A DNA stretch of 64,000 nucleotides. It comes from DATCMH01 sp036563505. GTDB taxonomy: Bacteria; Pseudomonadota; Alphaproteobacteria; Rhizobiales; Beijerinckiaceae. Numbering within the stretch: position 1 is the first letter of the stretch; each line of letters starts with the position of its first letter. Under the pieces are notes generated by a model. It did not search any database and was not told the origin of the DNA. It saw only the letters and a program-made list of their open reading frames with translations. The position numbers and the translations under genes are program-made. The stretch spans positions 186,001 through 250,000 of the forward strand of contig DATCMH010000016.1 of the NCBI GenBank assembly GCA_036563505.1, given 5' to 3'. Positions 1 through 7,283 of the stretch are shown here, piece after piece.

Positions 1-140
1 CGGCCGCCTGGCAGCGCCGCTTGCATGAAGCGAAGATCGTCACGGATGTGCGCGGCGACCGCCTGCGCCTCGGCTTCGGGCTCTATCACCGGGCCGAGGA
101 CGTCGATCGCCTCGTCGAGCGGTTGCGCGGGCTGGCCTGA
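1..140 (+). CDS. C-terminal end of a class V aminotransferase-like protein (partial)
   Basis: Only the last 45 codons are present, read in the third frame from the window edge and ending in TGA at 138-140. The tail contains VTDVRGDRLRLGFGLYH followed by a helix ending VERLRGLA. This resembles the C-terminal small domain of fold-type I, PLP-dependent class V aminotransferases (kynureninase and cysteine-desulfurase relatives), where an R-x-R-x-G-F-x-x-Y/H strand precedes the last helix. The exact enzyme cannot be told from this piece. It converges with rplS, with the rplS terminator between them. Confidence 0.6.
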   Translation, partial: AAWQRRLHEAKIVTDVRGDRLRLGFGLYHRAEDVDRLVERLRGLA

Positions 141-153
141 GCGAGCGCGCATG

Positions 154-180
154 AAAAAGGCCGGCGCGAAGCCGGCCTTC
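154..180 (-). terminator. Rho-independent terminator of rplS
   Basis: A perfect 9-bp stem (AAGGCCGGC at 157-165 with GCCGGCCTT at 171-179) closes a 5-base loop. Read on the minus strand it runs into a T tract formed by the A run at 154-158. It lies 25 bases past the rplS stop codon and is the natural end of the rpsP-rimM-trmD-rplS transcription unit. Confidence 0.85.
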
Positions 181-204
181 GACGAAACTGGAGAGCTGCG
201 CGGC

Positions 205-600
205 TCACTCGGCCGCGGCGGGCGCCTTCTGCGGCGCCGCGCGCTCGACGCGCTCGGCGATGCGGGCCGACTTGCCGCGACGGTCGCGCAGGTAATAGAG
301 CTTGGCGCGGCGGACCTTGCCGCGGCGGACCACCTTGATGGAGTCGATCAGCGGCCCGTAGACCGGGAACACGCGCTCCACGCCCTCGCCGTAGGAGATC
401 TTGCGCACCGTGAAGCTCTCGTTGAGCCCCGAGCCCGAGCGGGCGATGCAGACGCCCTCGTAGGCCTGGACGCGCGAACGCTCGCCTTCCTTGACCTTCA
501 CGTTGACGATGAGGGTGTCGCCCGGCTGGAAGTCCGGGATGGTGCGGCCGGCCGTGAGCTTGGCGACCTGCTCTTTCTCGAGCATCTCGATGATGTTCAT
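205..600 (-). CDS. rplS: 50S ribosomal protein L19
   Basis: The 131-residue protein starts MNIIEMLEKEQ and has the L19 signature IPDFQPGDTLIVNVKVKEGERSR, then FTVRKISYGEGVERVFPVYGP and the basic segment RRGKVRRAKLYYLRD. L19 sits at the 30S-50S interface. An upstream in-frame start would add 11 residues absent from the family, so the MNIIEM start is preferred. The Ala-rich tail (APQKAPAAAE) is a common alphaproteobacterial extension. It is the last gene of the rpsP-rimM-trmD-rplS set, but about 700 bases of repeat-filled DNA separate it from trmD. Confidence 0.97.
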   Translation of the reverse strand: MNIIEMLEKEQVAKLTAGRTIPDFQPGDTLIVNVKVKEGERSRVQAYEGVCIARSGSGLNESFTVRKISYGEGVERVFPVYGPLIDSIKVVRRGKVRRAKLYYLRDRRGKSARIAERVERAAPQKAPAAAE

Positions 601-729
601 GACGAAAACTCCTGCCGTTCGGCGCGGGCACAAGCCCGTGCGCTGAAGGATTTCGGCGATCCTGTTGTGAATTGCGGCGGCCTATACAGGATGTCGAACC
701 GGTTGTCGACAGGGCGTGGCCGCCTCGCG

Positions 730-825
730 GCTCTCATGGCCGGGCTCGACCCGGCCATCCCGGTCCGTGGTCACGAGCCTTCACGCCGAGGTTCGCGGGT
801 CGAGCCTGCGAACGACAATGGGGTG
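730..825. repeat. Intergenic palindromic repeat, family C, copy 1
   Basis: The first module is a hairpin (ATGGCCGGGCTCGACCCGGCCAT). A second module reads GGTTCGCGGGTCGAGCCTGCGAAC. The same two modules occur in reverse order and orientation at about 22836-22924. Neither copy is coding in any convincing frame. It lies between rplS and trmD. Confidence 0.75.
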
Positions 826-840
826 TGTTGAGGCGTGTTG

Positions 841-1256
841 GCTTACGCCCGGCTTCCCCTCACCCTCGCTCACCTCTGGTTCGCTTGCTTCGCCTGCCGG
901 TGCGCAGGCGAAGCCCTCTCCCCAGAAGGGAGAGGAGTTGTGCGCCCGAGCATCGAAGTTGTTTTAGCCCATCTGACACGGCGGCGAGCGTCCCTCCTCT
1001 CCCGGCAGGGGAGAGGGCTCGCGCGGAACGACAAGTTCCGTGCGAGCAAGCGAAACGAAGTGGAGCGGGGGTGAGGGGGTGCTTGCCGCAGCCACACCTG
1101 CCTCCGCCCAGCATCCACCCCACCCGGCCGGCTGTCGCCGTCCACCCTCCCCGTGGCCGGGGAGGGATGAGGGGCGGTGTCGCTCGCGATCCCTCCCCGG
1201 CCACGGGGAGGGTGGCCCCGCGTAGCGGGGTCGAGTGGGGTGAGTGCTGGGCCTGA
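841..1256. repeat. Cluster of GC-rich palindromic repeats, family A (trmD-rplS gap)
   Basis: The stretch holds several short palindromes of the kind CCCTCTCCCC-AGAAGGGAGAGG, CCTCTCCCGGCAGGGGAGAGG and CCCTCCCCGTGGCCGGGGAGGG, with spacers rich in gcgagcgaaac- and gtggggtgagtg-like strings. Closely similar blocks occur at 2530-2672, 18775-18910, 22397-22800, 26503-26697, 38690-39150 and 50420-50592. Every ORF here is short and mirrors an ORF on the other strand because of the symmetry. No gene is supported between 634 and 1301. Confidence 0.8.
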
Positions 1257-1301
1257 AGGGCGATCTCATCGGTGACCAAGGATCAAGCGAGCGTGCCTTC
1301 C

Positions 1302-2006
1302 CTATATCCCTCTCTGTCCCCACAGGTCCGGCCGCCGCTCCCGCGTGATCCGCTCGGCCTCGTCCCGTCGCCAGCGGGCGATGGCGGCGTGGTTGCCGCC
1401 GGTGAGCACGTCGGGGATCGTTCGCCCTTCCCAGTCCCGCGGGCGGGTGTAGTGCGGGTATTCGAGGAGGCCGTTCTCGAAACTTTCGTCGGAGCCCGAG
1501 GCCGCGGCGCCCATGGTGCCGGGCAGGAGGCGCACGACCGCGTCGAGGAGCACGAAAGCGGCGATCTCGCCGCCGGAAAGGACGTAGTCGCCGATCGAGA
1601 CCTCCTCGAGACCGCGTCCGGCGATGACCCGCTCGTCGACGCCCTCGAAGCGGCCGCAGACGACAAGAACGCCCGGGCCCTCGCTCAAGGCCCGCACCCG
1701 GGCCTGGTCGAGGGGCTTTCCGCGCGGACTCATAAGGAGCCTTGGGCGCGGATCATCTGGTGTGATCGCCGCGTCGATGGCCTCGGCCAGCACGTCGCAG
1801 CGGAGCACCATGCCCGGCCCTCCGCCCGCCGGCGTATCGTCGACGGCGCGATGCCGGCCCCGGCCGTGGTCGCGGATGTCGCGCGCGTCCAGGCTCCAGG
1901 CGCCGCGAGCCAAGGCTTCGCCGGAGAGCGACTGCCCGAGCGGGCCCGGGAACATGGCCGGGTACAGGGTGAGCACCGTCGCCCGGAACGGGGCGGGCTC
2001 AAGCAT
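1302..2006 (-). CDS. trmD: tRNA (guanine-N1-)-methyltransferase
   Basis: TrmD methylates N1 of G37 in tRNAs that read CUN, CCN and CGG codons and so prevents +1 frameshifting. The 234-residue protein has the SPOUT trefoil-knot core: GGGPGMVLRCDVLAEAI near residue 55, the SAM-binding segment VVCGRFEGVDERVI near 110 and EVSIGDYVLSGGEIAAFVLLDAVVRLLPG after it, then SFENGLLEYPHYTRP and the C-terminal helix. The ATG at 2006 overlaps the end of rimM by 8 bases, which implies translational coupling and fixes the start. Confidence 0.97.
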   Translation of the reverse strand: MLEPAPFRATVLTLYPAMFPGPLGQSLSGEALARGAWSLDARDIRDHGRGRHRAVDDTPAGGGPGMVLRCDVLAEAIDAAITPDDPRPRLLMSPRGKPLDQARVRALSEGPGVLVVCGRFEGVDERVIAGRGLEEVSIGDYVLSGGEIAAFVLLDAVVRLLPGTMGAAASGSDESFENGLLEYPHYTRPRDWEGRTIPDVLTGGNHAAIARWRRDEAERITRERRPDLWGQRGI

Positions 2007-2523
2007 CGTCGCGCTCTCCCTCGTTCGGCGGCGGCGCGAACAGGTCGGGCGCATCGACCACGACGCGCCGGCCGGCGAGGTCGACGGTCGGCACGAAAGC
2101 CTTGGTGAAGGGCACGAGATCACTCGCGCCGCGGAGCGGCTTGATCTCCAACAGGTCGCCGCCGCCGTAGTTCGGCACGGCGACGACGGTGCCGAGGAGG
2201 GTTCCGTCCGGCGCCTCGGCGGCAAGCCCAACGAGGTCGGCGAGGAGGAACTCGTCCTCCTCGGGCAGAGGCAGACGGTCGCGGGGCAGGAACAGGCCCT
2301 GGCGGTTCAAGGGCTCGACCGCCTCGCGGCTTGCGAAGCCCGCGATCCGGGCGAGCAGGATGTCGGGCGCCGCGCCCGGGGCGGGACGCAGGTCGATCAA
2401 GGTGAGAGTTCGTCCGTCCGCGAGGGTGAGCGCGCCGTAGCGGCCCAAGGCGAGCGGTTCGGCGGCGTAGGATTTCACCCGCACCTCGCCGCGCAGGCCG
2501 TGCGCCCGACCGACCTCGCCCAT
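1999..2523 (-). CDS. rimM: 16S rRNA processing protein RimM
   Basis: RimM binds S19 and helps mature the 30S head. The 174 residues from the chosen ATG start MGEVGRAHGLRGEVRVKSY, the usual beginning of the N-terminal beta-barrel. The PRC-barrel half follows (EDEFLLADLVGLAAEAPDG, then VVAVPNYGGGDLLEIKP and FVPTVDLAGRRVVVD). The reading frame stays open upstream through a family A repeat to an ATG at 2688, six bases after the rpsP stop and with AAGG just ahead of it, which would add 55 low-complexity residues. The short form matches the family; the long form has the better-placed ribosome binding site. Which start is used is unresolved. Confidence 0.92.
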   Translation of the reverse strand: MGEVGRAHGLRGEVRVKSYAAEPLALGRYGALTLADGRTLTLIDLRPAPGAAPDILLARIAGFASREAVEPLNRQGLFLPRDRLPLPEEDEFLLADLVGLAAEAPDGTLLGTVVAVPNYGGGDLLEIKPLRGASDLVPFTKAFVPTVDLAGRRVVVDAPDLFAPPPNEGERDDA

Positions 2524-2529
2524 GAGGAC

Positions 2530-2672
2530 CCAACCCTCCCCCCTTTGCGGGGGAGGAACAGCCGCCGGCAAGGCGGCAGGGAGAGGGGGCGGGCTGGCGG
2601 GGGTGTCGCCACGGTCCCTCTCCCGACCCCGCTTCGCGGGGCCACCCTCTCCCGCAGAGGGGAGAGGGAACG
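2530..2672. repeat. Family A palindromic repeat between rpsP and rimM
   Basis: Two palindromic ends (CCCTCCCCCCTTTGCGGGGGAGG and the CTCTCCC...GGGAGAGGG arm) enclose a spacer. The core CTCTCCCGACCCCGCTTCG and following GCGGGGCCACCCTCTCCC recur almost base for base near 38998-39050, and with a few changes near 26640-26690. It contains no stop in the rimM frame. It interrupts what is normally a tight rpsP-rimM junction. Confidence 0.8.
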
Positions 2673-2694
2673 ATGCGCGCTTGCGCATCGTGCC

Positions 2695-3054
2695 TTACGC
2701 GGCGTCGCCGGCGCCCTCGCCCGAGGCGGCGGCCCGGGCGGCGGCGCGCTCCTTGGCCTTCGTGCCGGGCTCGCCCTTCTGCGGGTTGTTGCGCGCCGGA
2801 CGCTTGGCGAGGCCCGCTGCGTCGAGGAAGCGCAGCACGCGGTCGGTCGGCTGGGCGCCCTTGGTCAGCCAGGCCTGGATCTTCTCCTGCTCCAGGTTGA
2901 CGCGCGCCGGATCATCCTTCGGCTTCATGGGATCGTAGGTGCCGACCTGCTCGATGAAGCGGCCGTCGCGGGGCGAGCGGGAATCGGCGATGACGATGCG
3001 GTAATAGGGGCGCTTCTTGGCGCCGCCGCGGGTGAGGCGGATCTTCAGGGGCAT
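2695..3054 (-). CDS. rpsP: 30S ribosomal protein S16
   Basis: The 119-residue protein begins MPLKIRLTRGGAKKRPYYRI and continues VIADSRSPRDGRFIEQVGTYDP, the diagnostic S16 fold, followed by KIQAWLTKGAQPTDRVLRFL. S16 is a primary assembly protein of the 30S 5' domain. The Ala/Glu/Lys-rich C-terminal 35 residues are a typical alphaproteobacterial extension. It is the first gene of the set that continues with rimM, trmD and rplS. A family B repeat separates it from ffh upstream. Confidence 0.97.
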   Translation of the reverse strand: MPLKIRLTRGGAKKRPYYRIVIADSRSPRDGRFIEQVGTYDPMKPKDDPARVNLEQEKIQAWLTKGAQPTDRVLRFLDAAGLAKRPARNNPQKGEPGTKAKERAAARAAASGEGAGDAA

Positions 3055-3095
3055 TTCAGTTGTCCTTTCAGTTACGTCAGTTGGAGAGTCGTGCC

Positions 3096-3221
3096 GTCAC
3101 TCCGGGGCCGCGCAGCGGAACCCGGAACCCATGGCAGCCTGGGATTCCGGAACGCCGTTCGGCCGGTCGACGCGCATTCTTGGGTTCCGGGTTCTCGCCT
3201 GACGGCAAGCCCCGGAATGAC
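3096..3221. repeat. Intergenic repeat, family B, copy 1 (ffh-rpsP)
   Basis: A composite element of about 120 bases starts GTCACTCCGGGGCCGCGCAGC and ends GCCCCGGAATGAC, so the ends are inverted repeats. It has internal CCCGGAACCC and GGGTTCCGGGTT arms. Three more copies lie at 31232-31349, 32981-33096 and 53583-53701. The family is intergenic except for the last copy, which is inside an ABC permease gene. Confidence 0.85.
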
Positions 3222-3234
3222 AGAGAGAGGCGGA

Positions 3235-4821
3235 TCACTTCTTCTTGCCTCCCCCGAACGGGAAGCCGGGCAGGCCCGGGAAGCCCGGGCCTTTGCCGCC
3301 GAGGCCCGGAAGACCGGGCAGGCCGGGTCCTTTGCCGCCCAAACCCGGGGGCAGGGGCGGAAGTCCGCCGCCGGAGGCGGAGCCCGGCATGCCGGGCGGC
3401 AGCTGCCCGCCCATCTGCTTCTGGAGTTGCTCCAGCATCTCAGGCGTCGGCTGGGGCATGCCGCCGCCGCCGATCCCGAACATGTTGCCCAGCGCCCCGG
3501 CGAGGCCGCCCCGCTTGCCGCCGCCACCGCCCATCATCTTCATGACATCGGCCATCTGGCGGTGCATTTTGAGGAGCTTGTTGACCTCTTCGACCTTGGT
3601 GCCGGCGCCCGACGCGACCCGCTTCTTGCGCGAGGCTTTCAGGAGATCCGGGTTGCGGCGCTCGGCCTTGGTCATCGAGTCGATGATGGCGCGCTGACGC
3701 TTGATCATGCCGTCGCCCAGGCCCGATTGCGCCATCTGGGCCTTCATCTTGGCCGCGCCCGGCAGCATGCCGAGCACGCCGCCCATGCCGCCGATCTTCT
3801 CCATCTGGGAGAGCTGGTCGCGCAGGTCGTCGAGGTCGAACTTGCCCTTGCGCATCTTGTCGGCGATGCGCATCGCCTTCTCGGCGTCGATCGACTCCGC
3901 TGCTTTCTCGACGAGGGAGACGATGTCGCCCATGCCGAGGATGCGGTTGGCGACGCGCTGGGGGTGAAAGTCCTCGAGCGCGTCGACCTTCTCGCCCGTG
4001 CCGATGAGCTTGATCGGCTTGCCCGTCACGGCGCGCATCGAGAGGGCGCCGCCACCGCGGGCGTCGCCGTCCATGCGGGTCAGCACGATGCCGGTGACGC
4101 CGACGCGGCTGTCGAAGGCGCGCGCCGTGTTGACCGCGTCCTGGCCGGTCAGCGCGTCGGCGACGAGGAGCACCTCGTGCGGGTTCGTCGCGGCCTTGAC
4201 CTCCGCGACCTCGGCCATCAGGCCCTCGTCCACCGTGACGCGGCCGGCGGTGTCGAGCATGACGACATCGTAGCCGTTGAGCCGCGCCGCCTCGATGGCG
4301 CGCCGGGCGATCTGCACGGCGCTCTGGCCGGCGACGATCGGCAGGGTCTCGACCCTGACCTGCTTGCCCAGCACCGCGAGCTGCTCCATCGCTGCCGGGC
4401 GACGGGTGTCGAGAGAGGCCATCAGCACGCGCCGGCGCGAGCGCTCGGTGAGGCGCTTGGCGATCTTCGCCGTGGTCGTGGTCTTGCCCGACCCCTGCAG
4501 GCCGACCATCAGGATCGGCACAGGCGCCGTCGCGTTAAGATCGATCGGGTCGGCGTCCGTGCCCAGCATCTCCACGAGCTGGTCGTTGACGATCTTGACG
4601 ACCTGCTGGCCGGGGGTGACGGACTTCACCACCTCGGCGCCCACGGCGCGGGCGCGCACCTTGTCGGTGAAGGAGCGCACCACCTCGAGCGCCACGTCGG
4701 CCTCGAGCAGGGCGCGGCGGACCTCGCGCAGGGCCGCGTTGACGTCGTCCTCGGAGAGCGCGCCGCGGCGCGTCAGCCCGTCGAGGATGCCGGAGAGGCG
4801 TTCGGAGAGGCCTTCGAACAT
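3235..4821 (-). CDS. ffh: Signal recognition particle protein Ffh
   Basis: Ffh binds 4.5S RNA and signal sequences and delivers ribosomes to FtsY (also in this window). The 528 residues start MFEGLSERLSGILDGL. The NG domain carries GLQGSGKTTTTAKIAKRL, LDTRRPAAMEQL, MLDTAGR and LTRMDGDARGGGALS. The methionine-rich M domain follows (MEKIGGMGGVLGMLPG, then RRNPDLLKASRKKRVASGAGT, the RNA-binding part). The tail beyond about residue 455 is unusual in length and is built of repeats of GLGGKGPG/GLPG type ending GGGKKK. An upstream in-frame start at 4998 was rejected because it overlaps the next gene and lacks the family N-terminus. Confidence 0.97.
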   Translation of the reverse strand: MFEGLSERLSGILDGLTRRGALSEDDVNAALREVRRALLEADVALEVVRSFTDKVRARAVGAEVVKSVTPGQQVVKIVNDQLVEMLGTDADPIDLNATAPVPILMVGLQGSGKTTTTAKIAKRLTERSRRRVLMASLDTRRPAAMEQLAVLGKQVRVETLPIVAGQSAVQIARRAIEAARLNGYDVVMLDTAGRVTVDEGLMAEVAEVKAATNPHEVLLVADALTGQDAVNTARAFDSRVGVTGIVLTRMDGDARGGGALSMRAVTGKPIKLIGTGEKVDALEDFHPQRVANRILGMGDIVSLVEKAAESIDAEKAMRIADKMRKGKFDLDDLRDQLSQMEKIGGMGGVLGMLPGAAKMKAQMAQSGLGDGMIKRQRAIIDSMTKAERRNPDLLKASRKKRVASGAGTKVEEVNKLLKMHRQMADVMKMMGGGGGKRGGLAGALGNMFGIGGGGMPQPTPEMLEQLQKQMGGQLPPGMPGSASGGGLPPLPPGLGGKGPGLPGLPGLGGKGPGFPGLPGFPFGGGKKK

Positions 4822-4832
4822 GGGGGTGATCT

Positions 4833-5045
4833 CTACTCCAGGCCTTTGACGATCAACGGCACGTCCTGGTCCGCGATGGTCTGGTCGAAATGGCGCAGCG
4901 CCGCCTCGAACTTGTCGCGGCAGCCCGGGTTGCAGAAGCCAACCACCTCGCCGCGATAGAGCGTGAGCGAATCCGCCGCGATCGGCTTCCCCGACCACGG
5001 ACAGGTTTCGTTCACAGCGTCCTCAAGGCGCAAGCCCTGCGTCAT
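4833..5045 (-). CDS. Small cysteine-rich protein with a TRASH/YHS-like metal-binding motif
   Basis: A 70-residue protein with CPWSGKPI near the N-terminus and FCNPGCRDKFEAALRHF after it. A Cys pair of the C-P-x-S-G type followed by F-C-x-x-x-C-x-x-x-F is the layout of small TRASH or YHS-type modules that hold a metal ion through cysteines. The ATG at 5045 is chosen because GGAG lies 7 bases ahead; a TTG four codons upstream is the only alternative. It ends 11 bases ahead of ffh, so the two may be co-transcribed. Its function is unknown; a metal-handling role is inference. Confidence 0.75.
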   Translation of the reverse strand: MTQGLRLEDAVNETCPWSGKPIAADSLTLYRGEVVGFCNPGCRDKFEAALRHFDQTIADQDVPLIVKGLE

Positions 5046-5372
5046 GCTCGTCTCCAATGCCGAACGCGCCCGAGGGCGCGACGCGCTGTCGGACGGGAAC
5101 CTCCAGGAGCGGGCGAGCCCGGTATCCTGGTCGGCGGCACAGGGGCTCGCTCGGCGGATATCAGCGCGGGGCGATACGGGCGAAGTTGGGCAAAGTCAAG
5201 GAAAGGCTCAGAAACGCACCTCGTTAACCGGCCGGCGCTAGAGTGCCGAGGCGGCCGGTTCGGCCGCGGCTTGCCAGCGGCGCCGCGGGCCGGCTATGGC
5301 AGCGCGTCAGGACACCGAGCTGGTGCAGGCCGGAGCACGCTCCGGCCCGAGGCGGGATAAGGGGGCACGATC
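5046..5372. other. Intergenic region without a recognised gene
   Basis: About 330 bases separate two divergent genes. Only short ORFs without a ribosome binding site or family resemblance were seen. It should contain the promoters for the small cysteine-rich protein/ffh unit and for the L,D-transpeptidase, but no clear -35/-10 pair was found. A GC-rich inverted repeat (AGGCCGGAGC with GCTCCGGCC, about 5328-5347) is present. Confidence 0.5.
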
Positions 5373-6074
5373 ATGCGGATCAACGGCGGGACGGACGAGG
5401 CTGGCAGGATGGACGAGGCCGCTCGCCGGATGGGGCTCCTCTCCCGCCGGTCGTTCCTGGCCGGCTCGGCCGCGTCCGTGACCGCGCTGGGCCTTGCCGG
5501 TTGCGGCACCACCGACGGCCTGAATCTCGCCGAGGCGCAGGCCATGTACGGGCCGGTGGCCGACAAGAAGTTTCCGATCCCGGCGGCCGACATCAGCAAG
5601 GTCGATCCGAAATACTACCGCCGGACCGTGGCCTACGACACCAAGGAAGCGCCGGGCACGATCATCGTCGATCCCGGCAACTACTACGTCTACCGCATCG
5701 AGGGCGACGGCGCGGCCACCCGCTACGGCGCCAATGTCGGCCGGGACGGGTTCCGGTGGAAAGGCCAGGCCTATGTCGGCCGCAAGAGCGAATGGGCGAC
5801 CTGGACGCCGCCGCGGGAGATGATCAAGCGCCAGCCGGAAGTGGCGGTGTGGGCCCGCGGCATGCCGGGCGGCCTCGACAACCCGCTCGGCGCCCGCACG
5901 CTCCACCTCTACCAGAACGGCGCCTACACGCTCTACACGATCTACGCCTCGAGCGACCCGGAATCGATCGGCTCCGGCATCACGAGCGGCTGCGTCGGCC
6001 TGCTCAGCCAGGACATGATCCACCTCTATGACCGCACGCCGGTCAAGACGAAGGTCATCGTCCTGCCGGCGTAA
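5373..6074 (+). CDS. L,D-transpeptidase (YkuD/ErfK family), putative Tat-exported lipoprotein
   Basis: L,D-transpeptidases form 3-3 peptidoglycan cross-links or attach proteins to the wall in the periplasm. The 233-residue protein has a twin-arginine motif (LSRRSFLAG) and a lipobox LAGC with Cys44, so it is predicted to be an exported, lipid-anchored protein. The catalytic domain shows GARTLHLY and, further on, GSGITSGCVGLLSQDMIHLY, where the Cys in SGC is the nucleophile. GGGGG lies upstream of the ATG. It is monocistronic between two unrelated genes. Confidence 0.9.
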   Translation: MRINGGTDEAGRMDEAARRMGLLSRRSFLAGSAASVTALGLAGCGTTDGLNLAEAQAMYGPVADKKFPIPAADISKVDPKYYRRTVAYDTKEAPGTIIVDPGNYYVYRIEGDGAATRYGANVGRDGFRWKGQAYVGRKSEWATWTPPREMIKRQPEVAVWARGMPGGLDNPLGARTLHLYQNGAYTLYTIYASSDPESIGSGITSGCVGLLSQDMIHLYDRTPVKTKVIVLPA

Positions 6075-6258
6075 GGGGCGGTCGGGTTCCGGCCAGGCGG
6101 CGCGGGGCGAGCGGCACTGCTCACCGCGGCCCGCCACGCGAGAGCTTTCGCGGACAGCGCTCCGATCTTCCCTCACGTCGCCGTCATGCCCTCGTCGGTC
6201 AGCGAGGCCGATCAGGCCGCTTCCTTGCAGCGGCCCTCAGGCGGTAATCCCGCTCGGT

Positions 6259-7125
6259 TCATCTCCGGCCTGCCGTGAGCAGGAGTTCGTTGGGTCCGGC
6301 CCAGGCGCCGTCGGAGGTGTTGAAGGCCTGGAGCTTTTCTTCCATCTCCACCCAGGCGGCTTCCCGCGCGGCCTCGTCGAGGCGGCCCAGAATCTGCAGC
6401 ACGGGGCTCGCCGACGAGCGGATGAAGGCGAGATAGTCTCTCGCGGAGGGGAGCCGGAATGGGGCGCTCACCTTCGTGGTCGCCACGTCGGCGAAGCCGG
6501 CTTGGCGGAACAGGTCGTCGATCAGGCCGGGCTTGCCTAAGCTCATCAGCGAGCCGGGACGGAACGGGTCGGCCGGCGCCTGCCCCGCGTGCTTGAGCGC
6601 GGTCTGCATCACCGCGGCCACGCACGGGTTCGCCTGAGGGCTTGAGAACACCATCGTGCAAACCAGGCCGCCGGGCTTCAGGGCACGATGGATCTCGCGC
6701 AGGCCCTGCAGGGGATCGGGGAAGAACATGAGCCCCAGCCGGCTCACGGCAGCATCGAAGCTGCTCGGCGCGAGCCCGAGCGCCTCGCCGTCGGCGACGA
6801 GCGTCTCGACATTCGCGTAGCCGGCCTGCCTCGCGTTCTTCGCCGCGAAGGCGAGGATAGCGGCCGAGATGTCGGTGGCGAGAACCGAGCCTTGCGGGCC
6901 GACGCGCGCCGCGATGTCGAGGGTCTGGTCGCCGGCGCCTGCCGCGACGTCGAGCACCCGGTGGCCCGGCCTGATCCCGGCCATGTCGATCATGGCCGCC
7001 GTGGCTTGGGCGAGCCACGCCCTGATCTGCGGACCGTGGCTGTTCCAGCCTGGCGCCGAGCGGTCCCACTGGTCGCGCGTCGCATTCTTGACGGCCGTTC
7101 CGTCGATGGCTTGGGCAAGATCCAT
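6259..7125 (-). CDS. Class I SAM-dependent methyltransferase (UbiE-like)
   Basis: The 288-residue protein has a Rossmann methyltransferase core: motif I GHRVLDVAAGAGDQTLDIA, motif II acid VLATDISAAIL, motif IV DAAVSRLGLMFFPDP and the post-core REIHRALKPGGLV. This layout fits the UbiE/COQ5 and arsenite/small-molecule methyltransferase group; the substrate is unknown. The MDLAQAIDG start is preferred over one 40 residues upstream because GGAG precedes it and the upstream extension is low-complexity. It is divergent from a LysR-type regulator, which may control it. Confidence 0.85.
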   Translation of the reverse strand: MDLAQAIDGTAVKNATRDQWDRSAPGWNSHGPQIRAWLAQATAAMIDMAGIRPGHRVLDVAAGAGDQTLDIAARVGPQGSVLATDISAAILAFAAKNARQAGYANVETLVADGEALGLAPSSFDAAVSRLGLMFFPDPLQGLREIHRALKPGGLVCTMVFSSPQANPCVAAVMQTALKHAGQAPADPFRPGSLMSLGKPGLIDDLFRQAGFADVATTKVSAPFRLPSARDYLAFIRSSASPVLQILGRLDEAAREAAWVEMEEKLQAFNTSDGAWAGPNELLLTAGRR

Positions 7126-7283
7126 GGGGCTCTCCTCGCGATCTGAACGGTCGCCACCCCGGAGCCGCTCCTTCTGAGGCTGGGGCAACATTTTAGGGCA
7201 CGAGGGACAACCTACGCCCGCCCCCAGCCGCTTCGGGAGCCGCAAGGTTGCGAAGCGGGGCCGCAGGACTGCATAACTTCAGG

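Noticed and set aside
841..1256. Possible CRISPR array
   Set aside because: The repeats are palindromic, vary in sequence, have irregular spacing and recur at many loci. There are no unique, equal-length spacers and no cas genes.
1624..4959. Long plus-strand open frame of about 1,100 codons over trmD, rimM, rpsP and ffh
   Set aside because: It is antisense to four clearly recognisable genes. Its product is His/Arg/Ala-rich low-complexity sequence typical of shadows in GC-rich DNA.
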